DNA of 64,000 bases from Marinomonas rhizomae (GTDB lineage Bacteria; Pseudomonadota; Gammaproteobacteria; Pseudomonadales; Marinomonadaceae): the NCBI RefSeq assembly GCF_024397855.1, contig NZ_CP073343.1, positions 3,224,001 through 3,288,000 on the forward strand, in the 5' to 3' direction. A program made the translations under genes and the position numbers. Below the pieces are notes generated by a model. That model was not told the DNA's origin. It ran no database searches and was given only the letters and a program-made list of their open reading frames with translations. Positions 35,946 to 45,445 of this stretch are shown here, in pieces. Each line of letters opens with the position of its first letter. The stretch's first letter is position 1.

Positions 35946-36851
35946 GTGTCGCCTAGACATTTTCTTACTCTGAAGGATCTATCTTCTGACGAGTTAAAAC
36001 AGTTACTTCTACGAGCTTCTGAGCTTAAGAAAATCCATCACGAAGGCACTCTATTTCAACCGCTGAAAAATCGAGTTTTAGCGATGATATTTGAAAAGTC
36101 ATCGACGCGAACTCGGGTTTCATTTGAAGCTGGGATGGCTCAATTTGGCGGCCACGCATTGTTTCTTTCATCTCGTGATACTCAATTAGGACGCGGTGAA
36201 CCTGTTGAAGACAGTGCTCGTGTTATTTCTAGCATGGTCGATGCGGTGATGATTAGAACCTTTGATCACGAAACCGTCGAAACCTTTGCTAAATACTCGT
36301 CCGTTCCAGTTATCAATGCGTTAACAGACGATTATCACCCATGCCAACTACTGGCTGATATGCAAACCTATCAGGAACATCGCGGTTCTATCGAAGGTAA
36401 AAAGGTTGTTTGGGTTGGCGATGGTAACAACATGTGCAACTCTTATATAAACGCAGCTGCTATGCTCGACTTCCATCTAGTCATTGCTTGTCCTGTAGGC
36501 TATGAACCCAACGCTGATCTGGTTGCAGAACATGCCGATAGAGTCTCAGTACTTCATGACGCTCATGAAGCTGCCAAAGGCGCTGATCTTATTGTTACTG
36601 ACGTGTTTGCCTCAATGGGCCAAGAAGACGAGCAAGAACAGCGTCTAAAAGACTTCGATGGATTCCAAGTAAACAGTGAACTAATGGCGAAAGCCAATCC
36701 TGATGCTTTGTTTATGCACTGCTTGCCCGCTCACCGAGGTGAAGAAGTGTCTGCGGACGTAATAGACCGCCCAGATAGTGTTGTCTGGGACGAAGCAGAA
36801 AACCGTTTGCACGCACAAAAAGCACTACTTGAATTTTTGCTTTGCCACTAA
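35946..36851 (+). CDS. argF: Ornithine carbamoyltransferase
   Basis: This 301-residue enzyme makes citrulline from ornithine and carbamoyl phosphate in arginine synthesis. The carbamoyl-phosphate loop is SSTRTRVSF and the catalytic cysteine region is [13 protein letters not shown]. Ornithine binding is supported by [13 protein letters not shown] chose GTG 35946, since AAGGAG is seven bases before it and the family starts about there ([12 protein letters not shown]); the open frame to 35808 would add 46 residues unlike the family. No clear ArgR box was seen in the 240 bases upstream. Confidence 0.93.
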   Translation: MSPRHFLTLKDLSSDELKQLLLRASELKKIHHEGTLFQPLKNRVLAMIFEKSSTRTRVSFEAGMAQFGGHALFLSSRDTQLGRGEPVEDSARVISSMVDAVMIRTFDHETVETFAKYSSVPVINALTDDYHPCQLLADMQTYQEHRGSIEGKKVVWVGDGNNMCNSYINAAAMLDFHLVIACPVGYEPNADLVAEHADRVSVLHDAHEAAKGADLIVTDVFASMGQEDEQEQRLKDFDGFQVNSELMAKANPDALFMHCLPAHRGEEVSADVIDRPDSVVWDEAENRLHAQKALLEFLLCH

Positions 36852-36860
36852 CACAATATC

Positions 36861-36898
36861 AAGGCTCGTAAGGATTAAGCTTCCCTACGAGCTTTTTT
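36861..36898 (+). terminator. Rho-independent terminator of argF
   Basis: GGCTCGTAAGG and CCCTACGAGC pair with one bulge around a loop, followed by TTTTTT. It starts ten bases after the argF stop. Confidence 0.85.
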
Positions 36899-37009
36899 AT
36901 ATCAAAGCATTGAGCTTCTAAACGTTGACTCTTAAGTATCGGGCTTTTAAAAATGGTCCTCTTAACTATAAGACTCTTAAATATGGGTAAGCATCAACAG
37001 TGAAGTACT

Positions 37010-37936
37010 ATGAGCATTATTGAAGTTAGGCATTTAAAAACACTGACCGCCCTCAGAGAAACTGGCAGCTTAGTCGAAGCCGCTGAACGAGTTCACTTAA
37101 CACAATCCGCTTTGTCGCATCAGCTCAAAGATCTAGAAGAGAAACTCGGTTGCCCACTTTTCATCCGAAAAACAAAACCCGTCCGCTTTACCAGTGCTGG
37201 ATTGCGTTTATTGCAGCTTGCCGATGATGTGTTACTTTCATTTCGCTCTGCTCAGCGCGACATACAACGCTTTGCTGAAGGTGAAAGTGGACGCTTGCAC
37301 ATAGCTATCGAATGCCACAGTTGCTATGAGTGGCTTATGCCGACAATTGACCACTTCCGCGAACATTGGCCTGATGTCGAACTCGACCTATCTACCGCTT
37401 TTGGATTCATGCCATTACCAGCTCTTGCTCGAGGTGATTTGGATTTGGTTGTGACATCCGATCCACAAGACATTCCGAATATTGAATACATTCCATTGTT
37501 TCAATATGAATCTCAGGTCGCCTTGTCTCGACATCATGCTTTGGCAAAAAAAGATTTTCTAACACCTGAAGATTTTGAGAAAGAAACACTCATTACCTAT
37601 CCGGTAGAAATAGAAAGACTGGATATTTTTAAACATTTCTTAAATCCTGCAGATGTGTCGCCAGCTAAAATTCGTCACAGTGAATTAACATTGATGATGA
37701 TGCAGTTAGTGGCAAGTGGGCGGGGGGTATGCTGCTTACCAAACTGGGCCTTAACAGAATACACAAATCGACAATACGTCATTACTAAGTCGCTGGGCGA
37801 AGAAGGGGTGTGGTGCAAACTCTACTTGGCCATCAGGAAGGATCAGCGCGAGAACGCCTATATGGAAGACCTGATTTCTACCGCATCAAAAACCTGCTTT
37901 AAAAATCTAAAAGGTATTCTAGCGCCAGAACTTTAA
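37010..37936 (+). CDS. metR: LysR-family regulator, MetR-like
   Basis: This 308-residue regulator matches MetR throughout: MSIIEVRHLKTLTALRETGS, helix-turn-helix LVEAAERVHLTQSALSHQL, HIAIECHSCYEWLMP in the effector domain, and GRGVCCLPNWAL. MetR activates methionine genes such as metE and metH with homocysteine as co-effector. No met gene lies beside it here, so it would act at a distance. It stands between argF and an RstAB-like system. Confidence 0.85.
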   Translation: MSIIEVRHLKTLTALRETGSLVEAAERVHLTQSALSHQLKDLEEKLGCPLFIRKTKPVRFTSAGLRLLQLADDVLLSFRSAQRDIQRFAEGESGRLHIAIECHSCYEWLMPTIDHFREHWPDVELDLSTAFGFMPLPALARGDLDLVVTSDPQDIPNIEYIPLFQYESQVALSRHHALAKKDFLTPEDFEKETLITYPVEIERLDIFKHFLNPADVSPAKIRHSELTLMMMQLVASGRGVCCLPNWALTEYTNRQYVITKSLGEEGVWCKLYLAIRKDQRENAYMEDLISTASKTCFKNLKGILAPEL

Positions 37937-38008
37937 AAACATCACTCAAAACCAACTTTCAAACGATTTCACGAGCGAAGCCTAGACGAGGCAAAAATAG
38001 ACGAAAAA

Positions 38009-38080
38009 GTGAGTGACGACATGGATGTAGTTATTAGGGCGACGCAGGAAGCCAGAGCCGAATTTATGGGTTATAAATGA
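38009..38080 (+). other. Possible 23-codon open frame in an extragenic stretch
   Basis: A GTG begins MSDDMDVVIRATQEAR-like codons that run to a TGA at 38078. The ribosome site is weak (GACGAAAAA). The surrounding 37966-38090 does not look like a gene remnant I know and may be a repeated extragenic element. There is no second copy in this window, so neither idea can be supported further here. Confidence 0.2.
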
Positions 38081-38162
38081 GCCCATTTTGCTAAATCCAT
38101 GAATAAGCGAGTCTATTTTTAACAAAGTATTGGCAAGCGCAGTAATCGTTACAGGTACAGCA

Positions 38163-39677
38163 TCAGGACAGAGAGTTCTGATGCTGATTACGAGACCAAA
38201 TCAAACTGAACTTAGCTCCGCCAGATTCACTGGCATCGATCAATACTGCACCACCATGCCAAAAAGCAATTCGCTGCACGATCGCCAACCCTAATCCATA
38301 GCCACCAGAAGCACGTGTACGACTGTTATCTAATCGCTGAAAAGGTATAAAAACCTTATCCCTATCTTCAAATGCGATGCCTGGCCCATCATCTTCAATA
38401 TCTAACTGCCAACGCTCTTCATCATGAGAAAAAGTAATAACAATTTTACCAGCAGCGTACTTTGAGGCATTTAAAATAAGGTTCTGCAATGCTCGACTCA
38501 AATGATGCTCATCAGCTAAAACTAGATCAGTTTCATTAATATTCACCTCAACATTGAGATGCTGAAGCAATAAATGATTATGTTTTAATATATCGCCAAC
38601 TAACTGAGAAATAGACAGTTCTTTGAAGTTAAGAGCCAATGAGCCCTCCTCTAACTTTCCATAAGTTAGCACTTCATCAACCAGTGTATTCAACTCCTCA
38701 ACATCCCCTTCAAGTGCTTCAATCGTTTTAGCCACATCATCGTCAACTTCATCTTTCATCACTTCTAAACCAAAGCGTAAACGAGCAATGGGCGTTCTTA
38801 ACTCATGAGAGATAGCATTAATCATTTCGCGCTGTACTTTTAATAGCCGCTGAATATGCGAAGACATGGAATCAAATGAATACGCTAACTCTTTCAGCGT
38901 GCCACTGCTATCAGGAATCTCTTTCGGTAAACCACTGCGACCACGAGCAATTTGACGAGTAATGCTTTCGAATGTTTTGCGTTTAAAGTCCAATGAGATT
39001 AGCTCGCGCCAAATTAGCAGTAACATAATGGCAATGCCGGCACCGACAACAATGACCACAATTAAAGTCAAGGACACATTATCATCATGAACAACAGACA
39101 AATAAACGGGATTATTGGCTCCCTCATCCTTCCAGACAAAGCCATATTCACTATAGGCACCACTCACAAGAGCAACGGCTGTTAGTGGGCTAGAAACCGT
39201 GTAGGAAACATCCTCCACAGAAAGGCAAGACATACTTTTTAGCAAGGTAACTTTATCATGGTAGGAGACGTCATTTGCTAACAAAAACTGCCTTAACAAC
39301 GACTCTATTTTAAACAGAGGGCTACCCTGATCAGCATGCCCAATAAGAACAGGCTCATCGTTTTTACCGAATGTAATTTGATATTTGTTATTGGGGAGCT
39401 TAAGCCATTTCTTATCGGCGATAAGAGAAGAAATGGGCTCGATAGAAAGTGGACCTGAAGACTCAGAAGCCCAATTAAATTGGGAGTCGGAGAGATTTTT
39501 TTTAATACCTGAAAGGAGTATCGCAGAACTAATTTCAGCATCAACGCAAAGTAATTGTTCAGCTTTTGATGTACCAAACCGAATTTGGGTGAATTCCATG
39601 ACGATGTAACAACACACCACAATAACGACACCCCCAAAAATAAGGTGTCGATATAACCGCCACATTTCAGCCCGCAT
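38163..39677 (-). CDS. Sensor histidine kinase, RstB-like
   Basis: This 504-residue kinase has two membrane segments (near residues 12-32 and 200-222) around a periplasmic domain of about 165 residues. A HAMP-like region, the HisKA box (MINAISHELRTPIARLRFGLE) and HATPase motifs (LQNLILNASKYA, DDGPGIAF, GGYGLGLAIVQR) follow. The catalytic part resembles RstB. The periplasmic part has its own cysteine pair (LLCVDAE and SMSCLSVED). It starts five bases after the response regulator stop, so they form an operon. The signal is unknown. Confidence 0.88.
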   Translation of the reverse strand: MRAEMWRLYRHLIFGGVVIVVCCYIVMEFTQIRFGTSKAEQLLCVDAEISSAILLSGIKKNLSDSQFNWASESSGPLSIEPISSLIADKKWLKLPNNKYQITFGKNDEPVLIGHADQGSPLFKIESLLRQFLLANDVSYHDKVTLLKSMSCLSVEDVSYTVSSPLTAVALVSGAYSEYGFVWKDEGANNPVYLSVVHDDNVSLTLIVVIVVGAGIAIMLLLIWRELISLDFKRKTFESITRQIARGRSGLPKEIPDSSGTLKELAYSFDSMSSHIQRLLKVQREMINAISHELRTPIARLRFGLEVMKDEVDDDVAKTIEALEGDVEELNTLVDEVLTYGKLEEGSLALNFKELSISQLVGDILKHNHLLLQHLNVEVNINETDLVLADEHHLSRALQNLILNASKYAAGKIVITFSHDEERWQLDIEDDGPGIAFEDRDKVFIPFQRLDNSRTRASGGYGLGLAIVQRIAFWHGGAVLIDASESGGAKFSLIWSRNQHQNSLS

Positions 39678-39682
39678 TCTAT

Positions 39683-40408
39683 TTATACTTCTTTTACAAA
39701 TAGATACCCTTTACTTCGTATAGTCTTTATACGACGGGGATGAATAGGATCATCACCAATTTTTGAACGTATACGAGAAATTCTAACATCAACCGAGCGA
39801 TCTTGACCGTCGTATTCGATACCACGCAACTCACCAAAAATCTCTTCTCGGCTCAAGATGCGGCCGGCATTACTCGACAGCAACCATAACAAATCAAATT
39901 CCGCACTGGTTAATTCGATCTCTTCCTCGCTCAACCATGCTTCACGGCGAGAATTATCAATCGTCAAAGGACCAAAAACTAAATTTTGTTCTTCTTTAGA
40001 AACATCAATCGTCAGATCTACATCTTGTGTGCTGCGACGAAGTAAAGATTGAACTCGAGCTAACAAAACTCTAGGTTTGGCAGGTTTAGACACATAATCA
40101 TCGGCACCGATTTCTAACCCTAATATTTGATCAACATCGTCACTTCGAGCGGTTAACATCAAAATAGGACCTTTGTAGTCATTACGGACGCTGCGGCATA
40201 CCGTAAAACCATCTGCCCCTGGCAGCATAAGATCCAAAATAACCAAAGCAGGTTGTTCATCAACAATACGAGAAATCGCTTTGCGCCCATCAGGTTCGAT
40301 CCCAACAGTAAAGCCATTTTTCTGCAGGTACTCTTGAGTAAGTAACGCCAAACGCTCATCGTCTTCAACAATCAAAATGCTTCTGTTGTCATCTATGCTC
40401 ATGGGCAA
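39683..40408 (-). CDS. OmpR-family response regulator, RstA-like
   Basis: This 241-residue regulator has a receiver (SILIVEDDERLALLTQEYL, acceptor Asp in LVILDLMLPGADG, switch lysine in DYVSKPAKP) and a C-terminal winged helix (ELTSAEFDLLWLLSSNAG, RSVDVRISRIRSKIGDD). RstA is the closest type by motif. It is the first gene of the pair with the sensor kinase. The targets cannot be deduced; the DUF1499 gene 65 bases upstream is read in the same direction and might be in the same transcript. Confidence 0.9.
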   Translation of the reverse strand: MPMSIDDNRSILIVEDDERLALLTQEYLQKNGFTVGIEPDGRKAISRIVDEQPALVILDLMLPGADGFTVCRSVRNDYKGPILMLTARSDDVDQILGLEIGADDYVSKPAKPRVLLARVQSLLRRSTQDVDLTIDVSKEEQNLVFGPLTIDNSRREAWLSEEEIELTSAEFDLLWLLSSNAGRILSREEIFGELRGIEYDGQDRSVDVRISRIRSKIGDDPIHPRRIKTIRSKGYLFVKEV

Positions 40409-40473
40409 TCCTCGTCCAGTTGTTATTGTTTCAGTATTAAAAAATCAAGCGCTATAAATCAACTCTTTTAAAA

Positions 40474-40929
40474 TCAATCTACTAGAAGACTTTGAATTTG
40501 TCTAACTCTCTCGCGGTTAGTACCAAAATCAGAATAACCAACTCGGGAAGCAGAACGTACATGCACCACACTGTCGGCAGCTGGTAGATAAAACTCAACA
40601 TCATCAATATAGCCAACCAGAGGACTTTTCACTTCAAAGTGAACATAGCCCAATGTGCTGCTAACCAGATGAGCGTTACCATTGTTTAGAATAAAAGACT
40701 CAATCAACAACTGAGTCTTCATACGGTCGCCAGTGTAGACGATTGTTTCCGCGTAGTGTTCCACATCCTCTGGAGATGCTTGTGTAGAAACACAGTTCGG
40801 TGAAGAAGGACAAGGCATCAACTCACCATCCGTTAGTCCAAGTCCCTCAGGCAATTTATTACTTATATTGACGTATACAAAGAAACCTACGAACAAGACA
40901 ACAATCAATGCAACTATCCAGCGAACCAT
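40474..40929 (-). CDS. DUF1499 membrane-anchored protein
   Basis: This 151-residue protein has one N-terminal membrane segment (MVRWIVALIVVLFVGFFVYV), followed by a DUF1499 domain (MPCPSSPNCVSTQASPE, YIDDVEFYLPAADSVVHVRSASRVGYSDFG). The domain is widespread in proteobacteria and plastids; no function is agreed. ATG 40929 is preferred because AGGAG lies inside the frame just upstream, ten bases before it. It follows rluB by 29 bases on the same strand. Confidence 0.8.
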   Translation of the reverse strand: MVRWIVALIVVLFVGFFVYVNISNKLPEGLGLTDGELMPCPSSPNCVSTQASPEDVEHYAETIVYTGDRMKTQLLIESFILNNGNAHLVSSTLGYVHFEVKSPLVGYIDDVEFYLPAADSVVHVRSASRVGYSDFGTNRERVRQIQSLLVD

Positions 40930-40958
40930 GCTTCTACAACTCCTAAGCAATTTTTATC

Positions 40959-41861
40959 TTAACGAAATGATCTTTTACCTGGTTTTTTGGGTTTAAACTC
41001 AGGCTTGTCATTGCTCTGCCAATCAAAGCCTTTTGGTGGCGCACGACGAGCGCCGCCAGCCGTCGCTTTGTTTTTATGACGCTTTAATTCCAATTTCTCT
41101 TGCTGCGTCTTTGGTGTCAATTCTGACAGTTTCAGATCAACCATGGCACATAAAGAGTTAACATCTTTGTCTTCCATCTCGACCCAACGGCCAACTTTTG
41201 CTTTTGACGGCAAGAAGACAGGACCAAAGCGAACACGTTTAAGACGATTCACTTTTACGCCTTGAGACTCCCAAAGACGACGAACTTCACGGTTACGACC
41301 TTCCATCAAGCAAACATAGAACCAACGGTTAATACCTTCACCACCGCCATCAACAATGTCGGTAAACTTGGCAACACCATCATCTAAAATAACGCCTTTT
41401 TTCAAGGTAGCCAGATTTTCATCAGTAACTTCACCCATCACGCGGACAAGATACTCGCGATCTATTTCGGTTGAAGGGTGCATTAATCGATTTGCCAACT
41501 CACCATCTGTGGTGAAAAGCAGCAAACCGGAAGTATTAATATCCAAACGGCCAACGGCAATCCAACGCTCTCCGCGCAATTTTGGCAGTTTATCAAACAC
41601 AGTCGGTCGACCTTCTGGGTCTTTACGAGTACAGACTTCACCTTCTGGTTTGTTATAAATAATAACCCGGCGATTTTCACCGGCTTCGGTAGCAATAATA
41701 GAATAACCATCTATTGTGATCGTATCTTTAACGCTAACGCGGTCGCCTAATGTAGCAACTTCACCATTAACCAATACACGACCTTCACGAATACGGGTTT
41801 CCATTTCACGACGTGAACCTTGACCCGCTCTTGCTAATACTTTTTGTAACTTCTCGTCCAT
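40959..41861 (-). CDS. rluB: 23S rRNA pseudouridine(2605) synthase
   Basis: This 300-residue enzyme isomerises U2605 of 23S rRNA. An S4 RNA-binding domain opens the protein ([29 protein letters not shown]). The synthase core carries the catalytic aspartate in [17 protein letters not shown], then RLMHPS and EYLVRV. The Lys/Arg/Gly-rich tail ([18 protein letters not shown]) is typical of RluB. ATG 41861 has AGAGG six bases upstream; the frame is open to 41894. Downstream of yciO and rnm, it belongs to a familiar gammaproteobacterial neighbourhood. Confidence 0.9.
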   Translation of the reverse strand: MDEKLQKVLARAGQGSRREMETRIREGRVLVNGEVATLGDRVSVKDTITIDGYSIIATEAGENRRVIIYNKPEGEVCTRKDPEGRPTVFDKLPKLRGERWIAVGRLDINTSGLLLFTTDGELANRLMHPSTEIDREYLVRVMGEVTDENLATLKKGVILDDGVAKFTDIVDGGGEGINRWFYVCLMEGRNREVRRLWESQGVKVNRLKRVRFGPVFLPSKAKVGRWVEMEDKDVNSLCAMVDLKLSELTPKTQQEKLELKRHKNKATAGGARRAPPKGFDWQSNDKPEFKPKKPGKRSFR

Positions 41862-41976
41862 TACGAACCTCTTAGAGGGAATGCTTCTCAGCAACCCAGT
41901 TTTAGTAATATTAATTAATCATTTTACACATTATAAGCCACACGGCATGGGCCTTGACAGCTGAATATTAAAGATT

Positions 41977-42609
41977 TTACAGAAAGGGAGCAGGATCACC
42001 TGCACCAACACGTACAACTTCAATACTATCTGCATCCATTTTTACTACCGTTGTTGGCTGCAGCCCACAAAACCCGCCATCAATGACTAAATCTAGCGCA
42101 TGTTCCAACGTATCGCGAATATCATACGGATCTGTCATTGGGTCCGTTTCTCCAGGCAAAATAAGAGAAACGCTCATAATTGGTTCACCCAATTCTTCTA
42201 ATAACGCAGACACTATGTTGTTATTCGGAACACGAATACCAATTGTCTTTCTTTTAGGGTGTAATAATCGTCTAGGTACTTCCGATGTGGCATTAAATAT
42301 AAAAGTGTAGGGGCCAGGCGTATTATTTTTCAACAACCGATACAAACGATTATCAAATCGTGCGTAGGTTGATATTTCAGACAAATCACGACACACCAAG
42401 GTAAAATTATGCTTATCATCCAAACGACGAATAGCACGAATTCTATCTAACGCTTCTTTATCGCCCAAATGACAGCCAAGCGAATACCCACAGTCTGTTG
42501 GATACGCAATAACGCCACCATTACGAATCACTTCCGCTGCCTGTTTTACTAAACGCGCTTGCGGGTTTTCTGGGTGTATCTGAAAAAATTGACTCAACCT
42601 GTTCTCCAC
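41977..42609 (-). CDS. yciO: YciO/Sua5/YrdC-family protein
   Basis: This 210-residue protein matches the YrdC/Sua5 fold. Seen are NGGVIAYPTDCGYSLGCHLG at the N-terminus, the nucleotide-binding region TLVCRDLSEIS, and GPYTFIFNATSEVPRRLLHPKRKTIGIRVP. Family members make threonylcarbamoyl-AMP for tRNA t6A (TsaC) or have lost that role (YciO); the neighbours rluB and rnm match the yciO locus. The activity is thus less sure than the family. It starts 59 bases after the rnm stop. Confidence 0.85.
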   Translation of the reverse strand: MENRLSQFFQIHPENPQARLVKQAAEVIRNGGVIAYPTDCGYSLGCHLGDKEALDRIRAIRRLDDKHNFTLVCRDLSEISTYARFDNRLYRLLKNNTPGPYTFIFNATSEVPRRLLHPKRKTIGIRVPNNNIVSALLEELGEPIMSVSLILPGETDPMTDPYDIRDTLEHALDLVIDGGFCGLQPTTVVKMDADSIEVVRVGAGDPAPFL

Positions 42610-42668
42610 TGAAAAATATATAATCGATAACTCATAACCAACTCAATAGTCCTAATGAATAATCAGCA

Positions 42669-43520
42669 CTACGGCCAAGCTCGCCACACTAAATCCACCT
42701 CACTTTCATGTATTTGGGTAAACTTACCAACCTGCATCCACGGACCAAAGGGTCCATGATAATCACTTCCTACAGAGGCTTTTAAATCAAACTCTCGGGA
42801 TAAGCGTTCAAGCAAACGAACACTATCAGGGCGTTCATTTCCTGAAACGACTTCAAGCCCGGTTCCACCCCATTTTTTAAAATCACCCAATAAACGTTTT
42901 AATTTGGTGACAGTTAAAGGGTAGCGCTTAGGATGAGCTAAAACCAGCTCAACTCCCTGACCTGAAAGAGCCACTAAAACATCTTCTAGTTCCGGCCAAA
43001 CATCACGCAACTGGCCTAACTTTTTATTACCAAGGTAACGATCAAACGCTTTATTAGTATCTTTTACAAAACCCTTTTCTACCAACAAAGTGGCAAAATG
43101 TGGTCGTCCAAGCTGACTCTCTCCCGCCAAAGCAACCGCTTCATCATATAAATCAGGTAGCCCCTGTTTAACCAATAAGTCGGCTATCCGTCTGGCTCGG
43201 TCAAGACGAATCGCCTGATTTTCATTCACAATAGACAGCAAGGCTACGTTATCTAAGGAAAAATCCAAAGCAACCATGTGCAAAGGAATACCATTCCATT
43301 GCGTTGACAACTCGACACCATGAATAAAACTAAGTCCATGTTCAGAAGCTCGCTGACTCGCCTCTGCAATGCCATCTAATGTGTCATGATCAGTAAGAGC
43401 AAACAAGGAAACGCCCTGCTCAACGGCAAGATCGACAAGTTCCGTTGGCGATAAACGACCATCTGAACGCGTAGAGTGTGTATGTAAATCGACTTTTCGA
43501 TAACTTGCTGCTTCAGGCAT
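42669..43520 (-). CDS. rnm: PHP-domain nuclease RNase AM
   Basis: This 283-residue metal-dependent enzyme has PHP motifs DLHTHSTRSDG, ALTDHDTLDG, GVELS, LAHPKRYPLT and GSDYHGP, which supply the metal ligands. YciV/Rnm of E. coli trims 5' ends of small RNAs and rRNA and hydrolyses 3',5'-bisphosphonucleotides. The length and location next to yciO and opposite yciB agree. It is divergent from yciB, with 83 bases between the starts. Confidence 0.88.
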   Translation of the reverse strand: MPEAASYRKVDLHTHSTRSDGRLSPTELVDLAVEQGVSLFALTDHDTLDGIAEASQRASEHGLSFIHGVELSTQWNGIPLHMVALDFSLDNVALLSIVNENQAIRLDRARRIADLLVKQGLPDLYDEAVALAGESQLGRPHFATLLVEKGFVKDTNKAFDRYLGNKKLGQLRDVWPELEDVLVALSGQGVELVLAHPKRYPLTVTKLKRLLGDFKKWGGTGLEVVSGNERPDSVRLLERLSREFDLKASVGSDYHGPFGPWMQVGKFTQIHESEVDLVWRAWP

Positions 43521-43603
43521 AGATTGGCTGTTCTTTAAAAGGAATGGTGGTTATCATAAGTCCAGCATACATACATTTAAGTATACATTCACTGGATTTT
43601 TAT

Positions 43604-44140
43604 ATGAAAATACTGTTCGACTTCCTTCCTATTGTTATCTTCTTCGTTGTTTATAAAATGACAGGCAATATCATTTTAGCAACAGCTATCTTGATCCCCG
43701 CCACCATACTTCAAGTGGGTTTCACTTGGTTCAAAAACAGAACAGTAGAAAAGATGCACTTGGTTTCTCTGGCATTAGTTGTACTGCTAGGTGGAGCAAC
43801 AGTTCTACTTGGAGACGGTGATTTTATTAAATGGAAGCCAACAATTGTAAATGGTTTGTTTGCGATTGCATTTTTAGGCAGTCAATTCATTGGTGATAAA
43901 AACATTATTCAACGTATGATGGGTGATAAATTAGATTTACCTTTCAAGGTATGGCGAACATTAAACCTTGCATGGGTTGGCTTTTTCATTATATCTGGTG
44001 TCACCAATTTATATGTCGCGTTTTCATATAGCGAAGAAATTTGGGTAGATTTTAAATTGTTCGGTTTATTAGGAATGACCATTGTATTTATCATACTACA
44101 AGGCATTTATTTATCATCGCATTTGCAAAATAAGGAATAA
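43604..44140 (+). CDS. yciB: Intracellular septation protein A / YciB
   Basis: This 178-residue inner-membrane protein has five or six hydrophobic segments ([55 protein letters not shown]). [21 protein letters not shown] is a strong family signature. YciB takes part in envelope synthesis and septation together with elongation and division machines. ATG 43604 is chosen because the family begins MKxLxDFLPI; the frame is open to 43544. yciI follows after two bases. Confidence 0.92.
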   Translation: MKILFDFLPIVIFFVVYKMTGNIILATAILIPATILQVGFTWFKNRTVEKMHLVSLALVVLLGGATVLLGDGDFIKWKPTIVNGLFAIAFLGSQFIGDKNIIQRMMGDKLDLPFKVWRTLNLAWVGFFIISGVTNLYVAFSYSEEIWVDFKLFGLLGMTIVFIILQGIYLSSHLQNKE

Positions 44141-44142
44141 CA

Positions 44143-44448
44143 ATGCTGTACTCAATTATTGGTGAAGATGTAGCAAACAGCCTTAGCGCTCGCATGCAGG
44201 CTCGCCCTGCTCACTTAGCTCGATTGGAGGCCCTACAAAATGAGGGTCGCTTAGTATTAGCTGGACCAAATCCAGCCATCGACTCAGAAAATCCAGGCGA
44301 TGCGGGCTTTAGTGGCAGTGTTGTTATTGCTGAGTTTGCCAGCCTTGAAGAAGCGAAATCTTGGGCAGACGCAGACCCTTACGTAGCCGCTGGCGTTTAT
44401 GAAAATGTGACTGTTAAGCCGTTCAAGCAAGTTTTTCCGAACGCCTAA
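44143..44448 (+). CDS. yciI: YciI-like protein
   Basis: This 101-residue protein is of the dimeric alpha-beta barrel type ([28 protein letters not shown]). The conserved [27 protein letters not shown] region is shortened to [11 protein letters not shown] here for display, with [18 protein letters not shown] after it. YciI proteins may catalyse small-molecule reactions through a conserved His-Asp pair, but the substrate is not known. It forms an operon with yciB, as in many gammaproteobacteria. Confidence 0.88.
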   Translation: MLYSIIGEDVANSLSARMQARPAHLARLEALQNEGRLVLAGPNPAIDSENPGDAGFSGSVVIAEFASLEEAKSWADADPYVAAGVYENVTVKPFKQVFPNA

Positions 44449-44483
44449 AAGAAACACCCGCTAACCCTTCCCTTGAAGCTTTT

Positions 44484-44519
44484 AGCCCCTCCCTCTGCTA
44501 AGGGGGAGGCTGGGAGGGC
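44484..44519. repeat. GC-rich REP-like palindrome
   Basis: AGCCCCTCCCTCTGCTAAGG runs into GGGAGGCTGGGAGGGC and forms nested imperfect stems, far richer in GC than its surroundings. It lies between convergent yciI and the SelT-like gene and may end both transcripts. Such ccctccc/gggaggg palindromes are common as dispersed extragenic repeats in marine gammaproteobacteria, but only one copy is in the window. Confidence 0.55.
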
Positions 44520-44520
44520 G

Positions 44521-44802
44521 TTATTTCTTCACATCCGAATGCCCAAGATCTCGTTCAGGGTCAATCACATCCCGCATTCTCTGCTTTAGTACTTTCGCTT
44601 CTGGAAAACCGTCTTCTTTTTTACGGCACCAAATTTCTTCTCCATTCACCCTAACTTTAAAGATCCCACCTTGGGTTGGTATCAATGTGACGCTCTTGAT
44701 ATCGTCATCAAAGGTTGTCAATAGCTCTTGGGATAACCATGCCGCACGCAACATCCAACGACATAAGGTACAATATTCAATTTCTACGGCTGCAGTTCGC
44801 AT
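44521..44802 (-). CDS. SelT/SelW/SelH (Rdx)-family thioredoxin-like protein
   Basis: This 93-residue protein has a thioredoxin-like fold with a CxxC motif (IEYCTLCRWMLRAAWLSQELL) and the Rdx signature IPTQGGIFKVRVNGEEIW. In many organisms the second active residue is selenocysteine; here it is cysteine. ATG 44802 is chosen, with GGAG eight bases upstream; the frame is open to 44826. It probably has a redox role; partner and substrate are unknown. Confidence 0.85.
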   Translation of the reverse strand: MRTAAVEIEYCTLCRWMLRAAWLSQELLTTFDDDIKSVTLIPTQGGIFKVRVNGEEIWCRKKEDGFPEAKVLKQRMRDVIDPERDLGHSDVKK

Positions 44803-44893
44803 TCGCTTTTTCTCCAAAATTTTCACTCGACGTCTTGGAACGTCAAGACATACCCAATACTATTGCCCATACATTTAATTAGGAAGTAGCACT

Positions 44894-45445
44894 ATGCGTA
44901 AATATCTTATCACTGGTCTGGCTTTATTCACCCTTTGCTCCCAAGTAAACGCCACCGAAGTGGATATTGTAACAAATCAAGGTTCGATTCGAGTTGATCT
45001 AAATGATGAAGCCGCACCAAAATCTGTTGCTAACTTTCTTCGTTACGCCGATGAAGGTTTCTATAACGACACGATTTTCCATCGCGTTATTCGTGGTTTT
45101 ATGGTTCAGGGCGGTGGCTTTACGAAAGACCTAGAACGAAAAACAACCCATCAAGCCGTTGCCTATGAAGGTGACAATGGCTTGGCTAATAATCGTGGCA
45201 CACTTGCCATGGCGCGTACACAAGATCCGAACAGCGCCACATCGCAGTTCTTTATCAATCAAGTTGATAACACCTTTTTGAATGACGGTGCCCGCGGTGC
45301 GGCCGGCTACACTGTTTTTGGCAAGGTCATTTCGGGAATGGATATCGTTGATGCCATCTCTGCTGTACCAACCTCTACAGTTGGTCCCTACCAAAATGTC
45401 CCAAAGACACCAGTTATTATCGAGAGCATCACGCGTGTTAACTAG
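44894..45445 (+). CDS. ppiA: Periplasmic peptidyl-prolyl cis-trans isomerase (cyclophilin)
   Basis: This 183-residue cyclophilin has a signal peptide (MRKYLITGLALFTLCSQVNA). The active-site regions are seen: FHRVIRGFMVQGGGFT, ARTQDPNSATSQFFINQ, FLNDGARGAAGYTVFGKVI. It speeds folding of exported proteins at proline bonds. The signal peptide supports PpiA over the cytoplasmic PpiB, although the core is short, as in both. Its stop overlaps the mnmC start by 11 bases. Confidence 0.88.
   Translation: MRKYLITGLALFTLCSQVNATEVDIVTNQGSIRVDLNDEAAPKSVANFLRYADEGFYNDTIFHRVIRGFMVQGGGFTKDLERKTTHQAVAYEGDNGLANNRGTLAMARTQDPNSATSQFFINQVDNTFLNDGARGAAGYTVFGKVISGMDIVDAISAVPTSTVGPYQNVPKTPVIIESITRVN

Noticed and set aside
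38157..38186. Terminator at the end of the RstB-like kinase gene
   Set aside because: CAGCATCAG and CTGATGCTG can pair, but the stem lies over the last codons and no T-run follows in either direction.
45282..45434. Earlier mnmC starts
   Set aside because: They overlap the cyclophilin gene; GTG 45435 has a ribosome site and gives the family N-terminus.
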